Source of the DNA: Nigrospora sphaerica
Lineage: Eukaryota > Ascomycota > Sordariomycetes > Amphisphaeriales > Apiosporaceae
Assembly (NCBI GenBank): GCA_018287875.1
Contig: JAGVVL010000025.1
Span: 1,488,001-1,552,000, forward strand
Direction: 5' to 3'
Length of the DNA: 64,000 nucleotides
A program made the position numbers and the translations under genes. The notes under the pieces are model-generated. The model did no database searches. It saw only the letters and a list, made by a program, of their open reading frames with translations, and had not been told where the DNA came from. Positions 47,877 to 60,249 of the stretch are shown here, one piece after another (the first letter of the stretch is position 1; every line of letters begins with the position of its first letter).

Positions 47877-50726
47877 CTCTGAGGATTCGTCGTCGGATGC
47901 GAGGCGCTGCAGAACGGATGTGGTCGAGAACACCCGAGGTAGTCGAGCAAGGCAAGACTACTCCGACGGCTGATAGGGAATTCACGGTCAGCACCAAGGC
48001 CTTAAAGAGCAATCGAGGACATGGCGAACGGGGGGGGGGGGCCAGGTCGTGTTGCGATAACGAGGAATTGGCAATGTCGTGGGGCTGGGAGATAGGAAAT
48101 GCGCGGGCGGCCACGGCAACCCGGGTCACAAGCAGAGCCGAAGGAGGAAGACGCGGTGCAGCTCGGGGCTTAGGGAAATGGGACGAATGACGTGGACGAG
48201 CGAGATGGTGCCGGAGCTCCCAGGGCTAGCTCGGAGTGGCTTGGCTGGAACAGACGGGGAACACAGGAACGGGGAAGAACAGGCAGGGCAGATAGGGCAA
48301 GCCGTAGGGCATGGGGGAATTGGCGCGAAAATGCGCGATCACCACTCACCTCACGATCAAGCTCAATTGAACAGAAGGCACACACGCACGGGAAGGGATC
48401 GCCGAAGCTTCCAATCGATCCGAGCGGGTTGCGAGGTTTTTCCTTCTTCGACGTCGGCAGCGGTCGCAGGCGCGGTTTGCTCCGTGTCTTGGAGAAGACT
48501 CGAAGCGGCAAGCGTCGGGCGAGTGGAATTAAACTTCTTCTGAGCTTTTGGCTCAACGCTGCAGGCAGTTGCAGTTGCAGACAGACAGACAGACAGACAG
48601 ACAGAAGACGGGCCGGGGTAGGAGGCTTCACACCCAATAAAGGGGGGGAAAAGCGAGGTGGAAAAAAGGAGGGTGGCGGGAACAAACAAAGTCCCGTTGG
48701 GTCCCAGTACGAGTGAATCGAGCGAGAGGAGCCAACTGAATTATTATAAGGGGTACGTGGGGGAGGGCGCGAGAGGAAGGATGAATGGGAAGGATAACAG
48801 AGAGAGAGAGAGAGGTATTAATTAGTTAGGGCCAACCCGACGAGGCAGCAATCCGGTGGGATATTACTTTCGCTCGGTGTTCTGCGTCAGTGACGGAGGC
48901 CGACACGAAGCAGCAGAACAGAGCAGAGCAAAGTAATATGGAAAGCAACCGGATGCAGCGGCGAGGTAACTAACCAACAAACTGGAAAGAAATTCCAACG
49001 AAAAGAGCCGCCGACGGGGAGAGCGGGCGGCGGCTTATTTTAATTGCTCACGCTTCCTTATGTTCGGTACATCAGATGGGACCCGGGTTGGGCAAGTTGG
49101 GTACATTTTGGGGACGCCCACCGCCCCATTCCCTTCGCAGGTACGCTGACAGAGCTGCATGTGCATTAGGTACGATAGTTACACCGCACCCGACTTCTTT
49201 TGTCTTTTTCCATAGTCCCATCCACTTATTCGATAGCTGGCCGTTGTGCTGGCCGCCGTCTGCACTGCTACTGTACGTTGCTACTGCCGGTGCTGTTGTT
49301 CTACATGCCTTCATCTCTGCTCGCTTAGGCAACTATAGCTTGCCCCTGGTCTCGCCCGCTCTCTCTTTCTCTCCGACTGTTAGGTACCTGTCTCTTTTCC
49401 TCTTCATCCATCTCCCATCCATCCCAACGCCGGCCCGCCACAGGGAGAGCGATTACTGTACTGTGTAGGCGGGCTGCTAGACGAGAAACGAGCTGTTGGG
49501 GGTTGCTGGGATACCCACCGGGGGGGCCATATGGGAAACCCTTACCATCCTGGCCCCCCTGCCCCCTTTGCCGCCGTGCTCTTCCTCTGTTTCTCTCCAC
49601 TTTGTCTCTCCGCCCTGTCTGACAGGGAAAAGAGAAGAGAGGTACCTTTTTCTGCATGCGCCTCTCCCTCTGCCCGTCTCCCCCGACCTGTCACTAAACA
49701 ATTCCGGATGGTCCGTACCACCCCCACCAGCCACGCGCGAGAAGTGCGAAGTGCGCGCTCCGCCCATCGCCGGCGAACCAGAGCCTGCGCTGCACTGGAG
49801 CCCGCTATTTCGGCTTTTGGAACAGAGGGCCCAAGGGCGAACGCGATCTGCCTCCAACCGAGGAAGATCGTAAGTTCGGCCCTCACAACCCTGCCCAGCC
49901 CTGGCCGTCGGTCTATTCGTAGGTCCAGCACCCAGCGCATGCCAGGGGGGCAAGATTTTTCGGGTGTGCTTATGCACGCTCGGCGGCCTCCGCTATGTCC
50001 GGCAGTGGGACGGCAGCCAGCAGTGAGCTGTATCAGTGAACTGTATCAGGTCGGGGGGCACAAAGAACCGATTGTGCGTGTGCGCGTATGCATCTACCGG
50101 GTGTGCCGGACGAGGTGGCTGAAGTCAAAGCCGACACGCCGACGCGCCGAGCCACCCAGACAGCTCTCGTCTCCGGCCGCAGTCGCACATCGTCATGGCC
50201 GACAACAGGATTGATTATCAAGACGCCCGGCCAGGACCAGCCAGCTCACGTAACTACAAGTAACCACTAGCCTCTGATGGGAATACGCGCCTGGGCCAAC
50301 CACGGGCCAAGACCGAGCGTGGGCTTTCGTGCTCTTTAGCTCCCACGCGGGCCCCTGTCTAGTCAAATTGCTCCCAAGAGACCAGGGACGCGTTCCAGCC
50401 TTCGGGCACAAACTGTTGTCCGCCTGTCCGTGCACGGCGGGTGTGATGCCAGCCTTGAGGACCGCGGAAGGCCCGCGCTGCTGCCGTCGAAGATTACCCA
50501 TTATGCGGGCTGATTAAGGATGGCGGCAGGTCTGTTGCAGAGCAGCCTCACTCGCGTGGCCTGCCTACGCCTTTGACCCCCGACCCGTGACAAGTTATGC
50601 CTTGGCCCAACATCCATGGACGAGTGCCGGTCCGATGGTGCTGTCGTGGGGAGGGCGGGCCTGAACTCCTCCTGCAGACCCGTTTGGCGACGTTGCCCTG
50701 CTCACCCTATCGCCACTGCTCATCAG
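47877..50726. other. Upstream region of LCB2 and 3' flank of the ABC transporter gene
   Basis: No coding frame was recognised. It contains a run of 12 G near 48029, a (GACA)n microsatellite, a short (GA)n run near 48800 and many pyrimidine-rich stretches. The long, repeat-rich leader region of LCB2 probably spans 47877 to about 48750. Confidence 0.45.
48580..48604. repeat. (GACA)6 microsatellite
   Basis: A tetranucleotide tandem run of about 25 bp, located roughly 0.7 kb upstream of the LCB2 start codon. Confidence 0.9.
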
Positions 50727-53700
50727 TCACAGATCCCCATGCCAATTCCTAATCGCACACCATCCAGTTTCTACCGGTTCGAACCTTCGGCTGAGGCAAT
50801 GATCGCTGAGCCCTTCATGCAGGCGTTTCGAGTCCCGCCATAACTCATAGAAGGCGCTTTCAGCATCGTCCACGAGCTCGTCAATCTTCCCAAACTCCAC
50901 CACGCAACCGGCATCAAGCACGGCAACGTAGTCGAAGTCGAGCAAACTGGAAAGTCGGTGTGCAATCATGATAATCGTGTGAGACGCGAACTCGGAACGG
51001 ATTATCTCTTGCATCTTGGCATCGGTGTGTGCATCCACGCTGTATTAAGTGATCAGCCTTTTCATTCTACCTTCATTGCCATGGCACCACGGTGTATGAC
51101 GTAGAAATCAAGGGGAAGAACCAGAATCAGGGAAACGCGAGAAGAAAAAAGCAGACGAATGGTTCTTACCTGCTGGTGGGTTCGTCCAGGACCAAAACCC
51201 TCCCGGGCTTCAGCATGGCCCGGGCGAGGCAGAATAATTGTCGCTGCCCGTGCGACAGTGTATCGAGATCCGTAGGTGTATCCAACAGGGCCGTTGCACA
51301 CGATGTCGGTTCCCCGACTTTCTGCTTCAGCACATCCCACAAGCCGACCCGCTCCAGCGCTGTCGCCATCGCGTCTTCCGTAGCGTGACCTGCCGGGCTC
51401 AAGTTCTCACGGATAGACCCGGGAAAGATCAATGGATCCTGGGTCAAGCAGATAAGGCGGTCACGGACGATGGATCCGTCAACGCTCGATAGATCGACAT
51501 CGTCGAGAAGGATCCGTCCCTCTGTCACATCGATGATCCGCATCAGTGCGAGAACAGTTGAGCTTTTGCCGCTGCACACGAGGAGGCCGGTCAGAAAGCG
51601 CATCGGATCGTAGAAAGTGAAAGACGAATAACAACAAGATAGAAAGACAAGCTCGCTAACCTTCCCGACCGTCCGACCAGACCAAGCTTTTGGCCGCCCG
51701 CAACGGAAAAGCTGATGTGCTTGAGGACAGGTGCTGTATTTTGACTGCTAGGATACCACAAGGTTAGCGATCGATCCAGGAGTCATGACACGGCTGCTCC
51801 CGCGTGAAGAGGCAACGTACCCGTAAGTGGCAGATAGATTCTCAAACTTCACCGCGCCGGGCGCCGGCCACTCCTCGGACGGCGGTTCGCGCCCAGACGT
51901 CGGACCCGGCTTATCCATAGGTGTGTTCTCTGTGAAGTTTCGGATACGTACAATTGCCCCCATGGATGTCTCCAGACCGGCCCAGTGCTGCACGAGATCC
52001 GTGAGGGCGTGCGACAGGCTCATCATGTGGACCAGCGCCAGGCCCAAGAACCCAGGGCTAAGCTGCTGGGCGCCGCGACGCGCGACGGCGATGCTGACGA
52101 GTAGGACTGCGAGAGCCGCCACCACGAGATCGAGCACCAGCACCAGCCACCGCTGAACGCACAGCAATAGATAGTAAGGTCGCTGGGAAGCATCTAGGAG
52201 CCGGCGGTTCTTCGCTCGATGTCTTTCTGTCCACCCAAAAGACCGAATGGTGATGAGACCGTCCAGAGACTCTAAGAAATGAGAAAAGAGCGGCGCGGCC
52301 GCTTCGATCCTGGAACGTCATTTGGTTATCAATGTGGCTTTAGACGCAGAATGGGAGATGATGCCCTACTCAAGAAGTCTGAGTTGTCGAGATGTGCGAA
52401 GATAAAATCGCTGCACAAGATACAAGGCCATGATAACGGGGGGCAAGACGACAGCGAAATAGCCAACGGCGGTGATAGCCAAAGCCAAGACGACGACACA
52501 ACCTCCAAGCTCTAAAAGCACGGTCAGCTATCAATCCACCAAGCCACTGGGAGAGAGCGCATACGAAACGTGACATTGATAATCGAGCCTGGCAGTGCCA
52601 TGTCAGCAAGACGTAGATCCTGGCTGAATCTGGGACATGTCAGCTTCTCGAGCAGAGTCATTGGTATCGATGGACAACTACATGCCTGCTAACCAAAACT
52701 CCAGTCTCGGTCCTTGTTAAGAAGCCGAAATTCGCCCTGTGACGTGTCTTGTCAGAGTAGATTCCATCAACTCAAAGCACATCGGTTCGTACTGGCTCAC
52801 AACTCGAAGCATCGAACTGTGCAAGTGGCTTCCACACCGTGGGACTATGATCACCCAGAGGAACCTGAATTCTGTGGTCAGCGATGATTAGGTAGTTTAT
52901 TAAAGCCACCCCAACTGGATCACTTACGTGATGGCAGCGGCCAGAAAGAACCCGTCGAGGAAGCTGATGGAAGCCAGTATCCCGAGCCAATAGCCCAGCC
53001 CAGGAGCATCATCACTATCCTCATAGCTGGCGGCCCACCAATTGACCCAAATGCCTAGAAGCTTTCAGTTAAGAGTTAGAGATAATGTTCTGAATGTCAT
53101 GCTTACCTCCCAGTCCAGAAGGCGCTACGTGACCTGCGGTGAGTAAAATGAAAAGCAGCAGTTTCCACCGTCCTAGCGCCATCGCATAGTACTTGTAGAC
53201 TGACCAATTCCCAGTTCGCCGACTGTCATCAGGGTCTTTCGCTTTTGGGTCACTGTTAGTGGGTAACGAAGCAGGCACTTCACCTTTACCCGCCTCGCTC
53301 GTCTCCTCGAGAGTTGCGTAATCCTCGGGCTGGACTCTCAGGGTATGAATGTACGTTCCGGGGCAGTTCAGCTCAGCGAAGCTTCCCTTCTCGACCACCT
53401 TGCCTTGAGGATCCAATGCAAAGATCAAGTCAAATTGCGGGAGGTGTTTCACTAACCCACCGATTTAGCACACTCTCAGAGCCTAGAAACATTGCGGTGT
53501 TGAATTACCTGAGTGAGTGGCCAGGATGACTGTGGTACCCGTTTTCTTGAAAAGGCCGTCGGGTCCAAACACACGTTGGAACACCATGTTCTCGGTGGTG
53601 GAGTCAAGGCCACTGAGTACATCGTCCAAGATAGCCAACTTCTTCCTCGAGTACAGCGCCCGCGCAATAGACTATTTCCGGCCAGGTTAGTTGGGCGCTG

Positions 53701-56307
53701 GTGTCATGTGGATAGATATGCGAGGACGCAGTACATACCAAACGCTGCTTCTGCCCTCCGCTGAGCTTCATGCCCTTGCTGACAACTGTGGCTACATCAC
53801 CTTCTGGCATGTTTTTGATGTCCAGATCCAGCGCGCAGGCGTGGACCACGGCGGCGTACCACGATTCATCCACATCGGAGCCCGCCAGTACATTGTCGCG
53901 GATGGAGCCTTCGAAAACCCATGGAGTCTGACTGCCGTAGGCGATTTCAGACAACGAGACATGGATTGACCCCTGCAGAACGTCGATCTCGCCGAGAAGA
54001 GCTTGTAGGAATGTTGATTTCCCGCAGCCAACAGGACCCACGATAGCCACAAGCAGCGCCTTGCCGCTAAAGGAAACATCTCCCAGGTTGATCATATGGG
54101 AATCAGGCCAGCCAAGGGGGGCCTTATCGACGCAGACTGTTATAGCAGTATCGACTTTCGAGATCGACCCCATTTCGATTTCGTTTTGTGGTTTTAGAAA
54201 TTCAACCGTGGAGTCGGGCATAGCTCCAGAGCGCCTTTCTGGGCCGTCAGGCACCGTCAAAAACTCTTGCACTCTCTCGAAACAGCCCAAGGCAGCCCAC
54301 CCTGTAGGTATGGAGCTGAGAAGTTCCGATAGAGGACCGTCGAGAAGTTGCAGGGCGGCCAAAGCCGTGATCGCCTGTGTCACGGACAGCTCTTCTGTGT
54401 TTTGAGCACGAGCAGCCAGAGAATAAGCTGCAAATAGCAAAAATCTGTTGAAGCTGGCGGGGATATTGACTGGTTCATATTTGTTAGGCTTGCGTAACTC
54501 TGCATCATGCTCATTGCACTTACCTAAGACGATATCCAAACTCTGAACGATCCGGTATCGCTTGGAGATCCTCATCTCTTCTTCCCGCAGATTTTGCATC
54601 TTAGAAGTCATCGGTTGGGATAAGCCAAGAACCCTGACGTCCTTCATAGAACTGAGAGTTCTGGATGTGTAGCTGATCCGCTTTTGTATCGCCTGCACCC
54701 ACGCTTTCTGTCTGGGTCCGATGAGGCAAGCGAGTTGAGCCGATAACCCGGTGGCCACTGTATTTGACGTCAGCCGAACACTGGTAAAATTCATACAGAA
54801 AAGTTCGTACGTAGGGTCACGATGATTGGAGCCACGCTGACCACACCAAGTTGCGCGTAGAGCAGATAGAAGGCGACTCCAAGCTGTATGACAGCCGGAG
54901 GCACCTCTATCAAGAGGAAGTGGAACGTCTCGGCAATCCGAGGCACATCGGTGCCCATCACTAGGCGACTCATATCAGTACTTTAGTTTCTATGTGAGCA
55001 TGGATGCGTAGATCCAAGATGATCGTTTACATGATGTGCTAGCAGAATGATCAGAATCCGACGCTGGGGACTCGAGTAGCTTGGTGTATATCATGGCGAC
55101 GAGACCGCCTCGCATCATTGTCATAAGGCGATAGGTGAGATAGGACGACCAGCCGGTAGTGATCTGCCGTGAAGTGAGAAAAGACGCGAGTTCCTTGCTC
55201 GGTGGTACTTACTGTTAATCCGAGGTACGCAAACGCGAAGGCACCGATCAGACCGTATCCAGCATTGCTGTCACGACGCGGGCCTTGTACCTCAGTGAAC
55301 CAGTTCACGGTATACTGGACAAGGTAGGCCTGACTGAGGCTCAGCGCAACGTGACAAAATTTCGGAATGGCAATTGCCAAGAGCTCCCATCGCAGGGACC
55401 AAGTACAAGCAATCGCCAATGCATGCCGTCTTTTCCGGTTGCCTATACACAGTCAGCAATGGTTATCTATGAAGTTTCGGGCACCGGGCACACACAGCCA
55501 TTCCACGCAGTCTGGAACATTGTTCCCAGTCGTTCAGAGTCGAGTTTCTCGTGGATTGCAGGGAGATCTTCCAAGGACAGCGCCCGTTTCGACCCAGCAA
55601 CCAGCAAGGAATTGAGCCACCAGAAGGACCCATGACTGAAAATACCGCTCGTCGCCTCCTTCGACAGGTTATGAAGACCTACTAACAGAGATCGCTTTCC
55701 TACAGCTTCCAATGCCAGCAATGCACATTTGAAGCCGAGGGACACCGTCAGTAGCGCAGCCGAGGCCACATCATGGCCCAGTAGCCATTGGGTTCGAACA
55801 CGGGCGATGTCGAACAAGACCGTCAGCAAAAGAAAACCGTTGACGAGGAAGGAAGGTCTTGGTGATTTGGTGTGCTCGAAGTGGGACAGTGGTCCGAGGG
55901 CCAACAGAGACAGCACAGAGAGTACGGCGGCGGCAATAGTAGTTTGGGTCCGGAGGCCAGAATGAACCGAGGAGGCCAAGATGGCCACCTGCAGAGCAAC
56001 CGAAACACCCACGACCAGTAACTTGGCGACATAGATGGCATTCTTGGTGACTCACAGTGCCTTGCAGCGTACAAGGTACCATACGCGGAGGGAGGAGGCG
56101 AGAAGGAAGAGAACTGATGGGAGAAGGACCAGAATGCTCTCCTCAAAGAGAACTGTACGTGTTCAGCATGTAAGTTGTACGTTCAGCAGTGCGCGGGCAG
56201 GGAAGCTCACTTGTGAAGTCAAAGCCCCCACGGCAAGCAGGCAAGCCGACGATACCAGGGCCGAACTTGTTGTCGCCACATGCAACCAGCACCGTAGAAT
56301 TCATCAT
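50727..56307 (-). CDS. ABCC-type full ABC transporter (MRP-like), with one in-frame TGA
   Basis: Eighteen exons join in frame to 1497 codons: 56307-56211, 56152-55496, 55442-55213, 55163-55031, 54960-54811, 54757-54524, 54469-53739, 53671-53509, 53451-53107, 53054-52928, 52864-52801, 52747-52686, 52629-52565, 52511-52370, 52309-51821, 51747-51661, 51571-51170 and 51039-50727. Intron 12 appears to be GC-AG. The layout is TMD0-TMD1-NBD1-TMD2-NBD2, as in fungal multidrug-resistance-associated pumps of the plasma membrane or vacuole. NBD1 has Walker A GPVGCGKST, signature LSGGQKQR and Walker B ILDDVLSGLD (Asp in place of the catalytic Glu, usual for ABCC). NBD2 has GRSGSGKSS, LSHGQRQL, LVLDEPTSSVD and the H-loop IAHRLSS. 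TMD1 has the typical ITTGWSSYLTYRLMTMMRGG segment. Exon 2 carries a TGA at 56054-56052; a 51- or 63-nt in-frame intron (56072 or 56084 to 56022) could remove it, otherwise it is a nonsense mutation. The substrate is unknown. Confidence 0.88.
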
Positions 56308-57626
56308 GATCGCACGGGTTCTTAATACACGTATGTGGTGGATGGAAGAAGGGGAACAGGCATGGACGAGGGCTGGCGATACGCCTCTATTAACTTCTAC
56401 TTCCTACCTGCCGTCCGTATCAGCAATTGTAATCTTGGCAAGACGCCTCGGATATGCAGTTGGGTCGATGGATGTTCACACCTGCCTATTCAATGCCGTG
56501 GCTGTTCTTGGAAACGACTTTGGGCTGGAGCGAGCGTTGTGCTGGCCAAGTATCGAAGTGAACGGGTTAGCGCGCTCCCGTTGTTTGGGACAGTGGATGG
56601 GGGCAGGTGCCTCTGGCCCAATACGCCGCTAGGAAAAGAAGCACCCAGACTTCCAGGCGAGCCCAGGTACTCGAACGCTATCGATTGAGCGGTCACGCCC
56701 TGTGGCCAATCATGGATGGGATCGCACGTGAGAGCAGTGACAGGCACCAATGGGCACTCGTTGCCATCCAGACGAACCATTGGCCGTAGTTGTCATGGAC
56801 CATTTGTCGGCGCCAGCGGGATTCTCGTCAGCTGCTGCAACTACCTACCGGTACAAACGGCAACATTAGCTAGATCATATAGTGTACGCAGCAGTGCCAT
56901 GTTGACCAACCATCAGGGCAATCATGGGCCTCATGGTCCAGGCCTAAATGCAACGGGATGGGCGATTAGAATCCTATGTCTGCCAAATGTATATACCAAC
57001 ACAACACCGACGCCGGCGATGCGACTTGGATTCCCCACCGGTCGTCCTGGCAGGCTATTCCATGGCGGCGGGGGCAAAGGGGGGAGAGGGGGGAGGGGAG
57101 GACACAGAGAGACATGGAGGTGTGGTACTCTTGGTATCCAGTTATACAAGTGCATAAATGAGTGCCTAAGGTACCACAGTAGGCGATTGCCCACTGATAA
57201 GGTACCTGCCGAAGTTGGGAGTGGATCGCATCGCATTGCCTTCGACGTTGGGTTTGTGCTCAACGTGGAAGCGTCTATCTGCGCTCGTTTACACGGAGTT
57301 CATGGACCTCATGGTTTGGGATCCAGGGTGGGCGCGTCAGGTACTCGCTTGCGTGCGTACCACCTCCACCACCCGCCACTCCGTAGCCCGACCGTCGTGA
57401 CCCCGTGGGCAAACTCCCCGACTAGCCCCTTTCAGGCGGAATCTCGGAAACCGACGATCGGCAGGTGGACCGGACCTTGATCGTCCAATTTCCTCCGTTG
57501 CCATCACCCTCGGTTCGCAATACCACCGTACAGCCCGGACGATTGATCTGTCCAATCTCTGTGCTTCGCCCCAGAACCACCGACGACGCCGTGCTTTTGC
57601 TCGCCTGTGATCCACCTACCCCCAAA
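56308..57626. other. Divergent intergenic region
   Basis: This is the upstream region of the ABC transporter gene (minus strand) and of acetoacetyl-CoA synthetase (plus strand). No gene was recognised. A G-rich stretch of GGGGAGG repeats lies near 57072-57102. Confidence 0.5.
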
Positions 57627-60249
57627 ATGACTGCCGACCCTCTTCCTCCGCCGGCCGAGTTGTGGCGACATCCGGACCCGGCGTCGACACAGATGCACAA
57701 GTTCCTCCAGCGGGTCAGGGCCAGGTACCAACTCGACATCGACGACTACCCCGGCCTCTACAAGTGGTCTGTCGAGAACGTCGCCGACTTCTGGAGTGAG
57801 GTCTGGCATTTCTGTGGCATCAAGGCCTCGCGGCCGTATCGTGAGGTACGTTAGTAGGGCAAACTCACTTACAAGCCCTCTTCGGCAATCCGCGGCTATT
57901 CTTCGCCCGTCTCAAATCGCCCGCCGGCAGCCCCGAGCAGCATATTCACTCAGCGAAAAGGGGCATGCAACCCACTGCGCTCTGCTCGAGGTCGCCTGTC
58001 CTTCCGCGACCATGGCTTTTCCGCGCTTACGAGAATCACGCGCCCGTTAACCTGTTCTTAGGTGCTGCCCGAAAATGCGCCCATGTTCCCGCGCCCGGAC
58101 TTCTTCTCAGGCGCTCTGCTCAACTTTGCCGAGAACCTTCTTTTCCCCGACGGAGTCCAGGAGACGCAGCCGGCCTGCATCACCCTCACCGAGGCGAACG
58201 GCCAGGCGCTGACGACGACCTGGGCCGAGCTGCGTGAGGCCGTGCGGCAATGCTCCAATGCGTTGCGCGCTGCCGGCGTGCAGCCCAAAGACGTGGTCGC
58301 CGGCTTCGTCTCGAACCATGTCCACGCCATTGTCGCCATGCTTGGCGCCGCCGCCCTCGGTGCCGTCTGGACGGGAATCAGCCCCGACAACGGCGTCAGC
58401 GCTGTGTTGGACCGTCTGGCCCAGATCGAGCCCAAGGTCCTCTTTGCTGACAATGGCATGCTCTACAACGGCAAGTCCTGGTCCAGTGTCGACAAGACGG
58501 CCCAGGTCGTTGATGAGCTGAAGACCAAGGGGTTGAAGCTGGTCGTTGTTATCAACAACATCGATGTCGATCTCGGCCTGGAGGATCTCAAGGCCAAAGG
58601 GGTCAAGGCGGTAGAGTATGGGGACTTTCTGAAGAGGTACGGCGTCAAGATGGTGCGAAGCTCTGGCAAGACGACCCTGTGCACTGACATTCCATCAGCT
58701 CGTCAGATGCCCCTCTCCGGTTTGAGCAACTGCCCCCATCTCACCCGCTATACGTGCTGTACTCCAGTGGCACAACTGGACTTCCCAAAGCCATTGTCCA
58801 TACGGCCCTGGGAACCCTGATCCAGCACGTCAAGGAGCACTTTCTCCACGGCTCCATGGGCCCATCATCGAGGATGCTCTACTACACCACGACGTCGTGG
58901 ATGATGTGGCACTGGAGCGTCTCGGCGCTGGCCTCGGGCACTTCCCTCGTGCTCTAGTAAGTCTCGGCCCGAATACCTCCCGTTGCACTCCCGTCAGGCT
59001 TTATTTCTGAAGTTCTGGCATGAGAGTGTCCCGAAAACGGCTCCACGGTCACCTAGTTTAAGAAATCACTGACTCTGGACTGATGTAGCACCGGCTCGCC
59101 CTTTAAGCCTCATGGCTACCTATCAATCCCCAAGCTGTTGGAGAAGTACGAGGTCACCCACTTTGGCACCTCGGCGTCGTACCTAACGACGCTCGAGACC
59201 AACGGCGTGTATCCGAACCAATCCGTGGGCCTCTCGTGCCTCGAGGCCATCTATTCGACGGCGTCTCCGCTGCCACCCTCCACCTTCTCGTTCATCTACA
59301 AGGCCTTCCCGGCGCACATCAACCTGGCTTCCATCACGGGCGGCACGGACATCATTTCTCTCTTTGGGGCTCCCTGTCCCCTGTTGCCCGTGTATGTGGG
59401 CGAGATCCAGTGTGCCGGGCTGGGAATGGCCCTTGGTGTCGCCGACTCCATCACCGGCGAGCCCACGCCCGGCGAGGATGGCGAGCTTGTGTAGGTCTCT
59501 AAGATTCTCACTGTTTTTGCGCGGCCCATTGGCGTTTCCCCATCCCCATCATCCAACCATTGCGTGTTTTGTTTCAACGGAGTTCTGACATCATAACCTG
59601 TAGATGCCTCAAGCCCTTCCCCTGCCAGCCCCTCACTTTCTGGGGCCCGGGCGGCGACGCCAAGTACCGTAGCAGCTACTTTGAGCGGTTCGAGGGCATA
59701 TGGCACCACGGCGACTTTGTACGCATCGACGAGCGCACGGGCGGGCTGACGATGCTGGGCCGCAGCGACGGCGTGCTCAAGCCGTCGGGCGTGCGGTTCG
59801 GCAGCGCCGAGATCTACAACGTCCTGACGCGCTTCTTTGGCGGCGAGATCGAGGATGCCGTCTGCGTCGGCCGCCGCCGCGAGACGGACCGCGACGAAAC
59901 CGTCTGCCTCTTCGTCGTCATGTGCGAGGGCCGGTCCTTTGGGCCCGCGCTGCGCGACCGCGTCCGCGCCGTCATCAAGACGGAGCTGAGCCCCCGCCAT
60001 GTGCCCGCCGTGGTCGAGGAGTGCGGTGCCGGAATCCCCCGGACCGGGAACGGGAAGAAGTGCGTATTTCAAGCGTTCTCGCCCCCGGCCATTGTTGGTC
60101 GCAAACGAAAAGCATGCTAATCTTGGCTCGCATCTAGGATCGAGGTGGCCGTCAAGCAAATCCTCTCGGGTATGACTATCAAGACGAACGCCAGCGTGGC
60201 GAACCCGGAGGCACTGGAATGGTTCAAGGAATGGGCCGCGGCTCATTAA
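57627..60249 (+). CDS. Acetoacetyl-CoA synthetase
   Basis: Six exons, 57627-57845, 58062-58636, 58699-58956, 59089-59490, 59604-60059 and 60138-60249, give 673 aa, the standard length. It activates acetoacetate with ATP and CoA to acetoacetyl-CoA, linking ketone bodies or leucine breakdown to lipid and isoprenoid synthesis. The N-terminus [18 protein letters not shown] and [20 protein letters not shown] are characteristic of this enzyme rather than acetyl-CoA synthetase. The AMP-binding core [15 protein letters not shown] is formed in exon 3, [13 protein letters not shown] in exon 4, and [25 protein letters not shown] with [13 protein letters not shown] in exon 5. The C-terminal [15 protein letters not shown] carries the adenylation lysine region. 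It ends in AAAH, with no classical PTS1 signal, so it is probably cytosolic. All introns are GT-AG. Confidence 0.94.

Noticed and set aside
50727..60249. Functional cluster of ABC transporter and acetoacetyl-CoA synthetase
   Set aside because: The genes are simply divergent neighbours of different pathways; nothing in the sequence links them.
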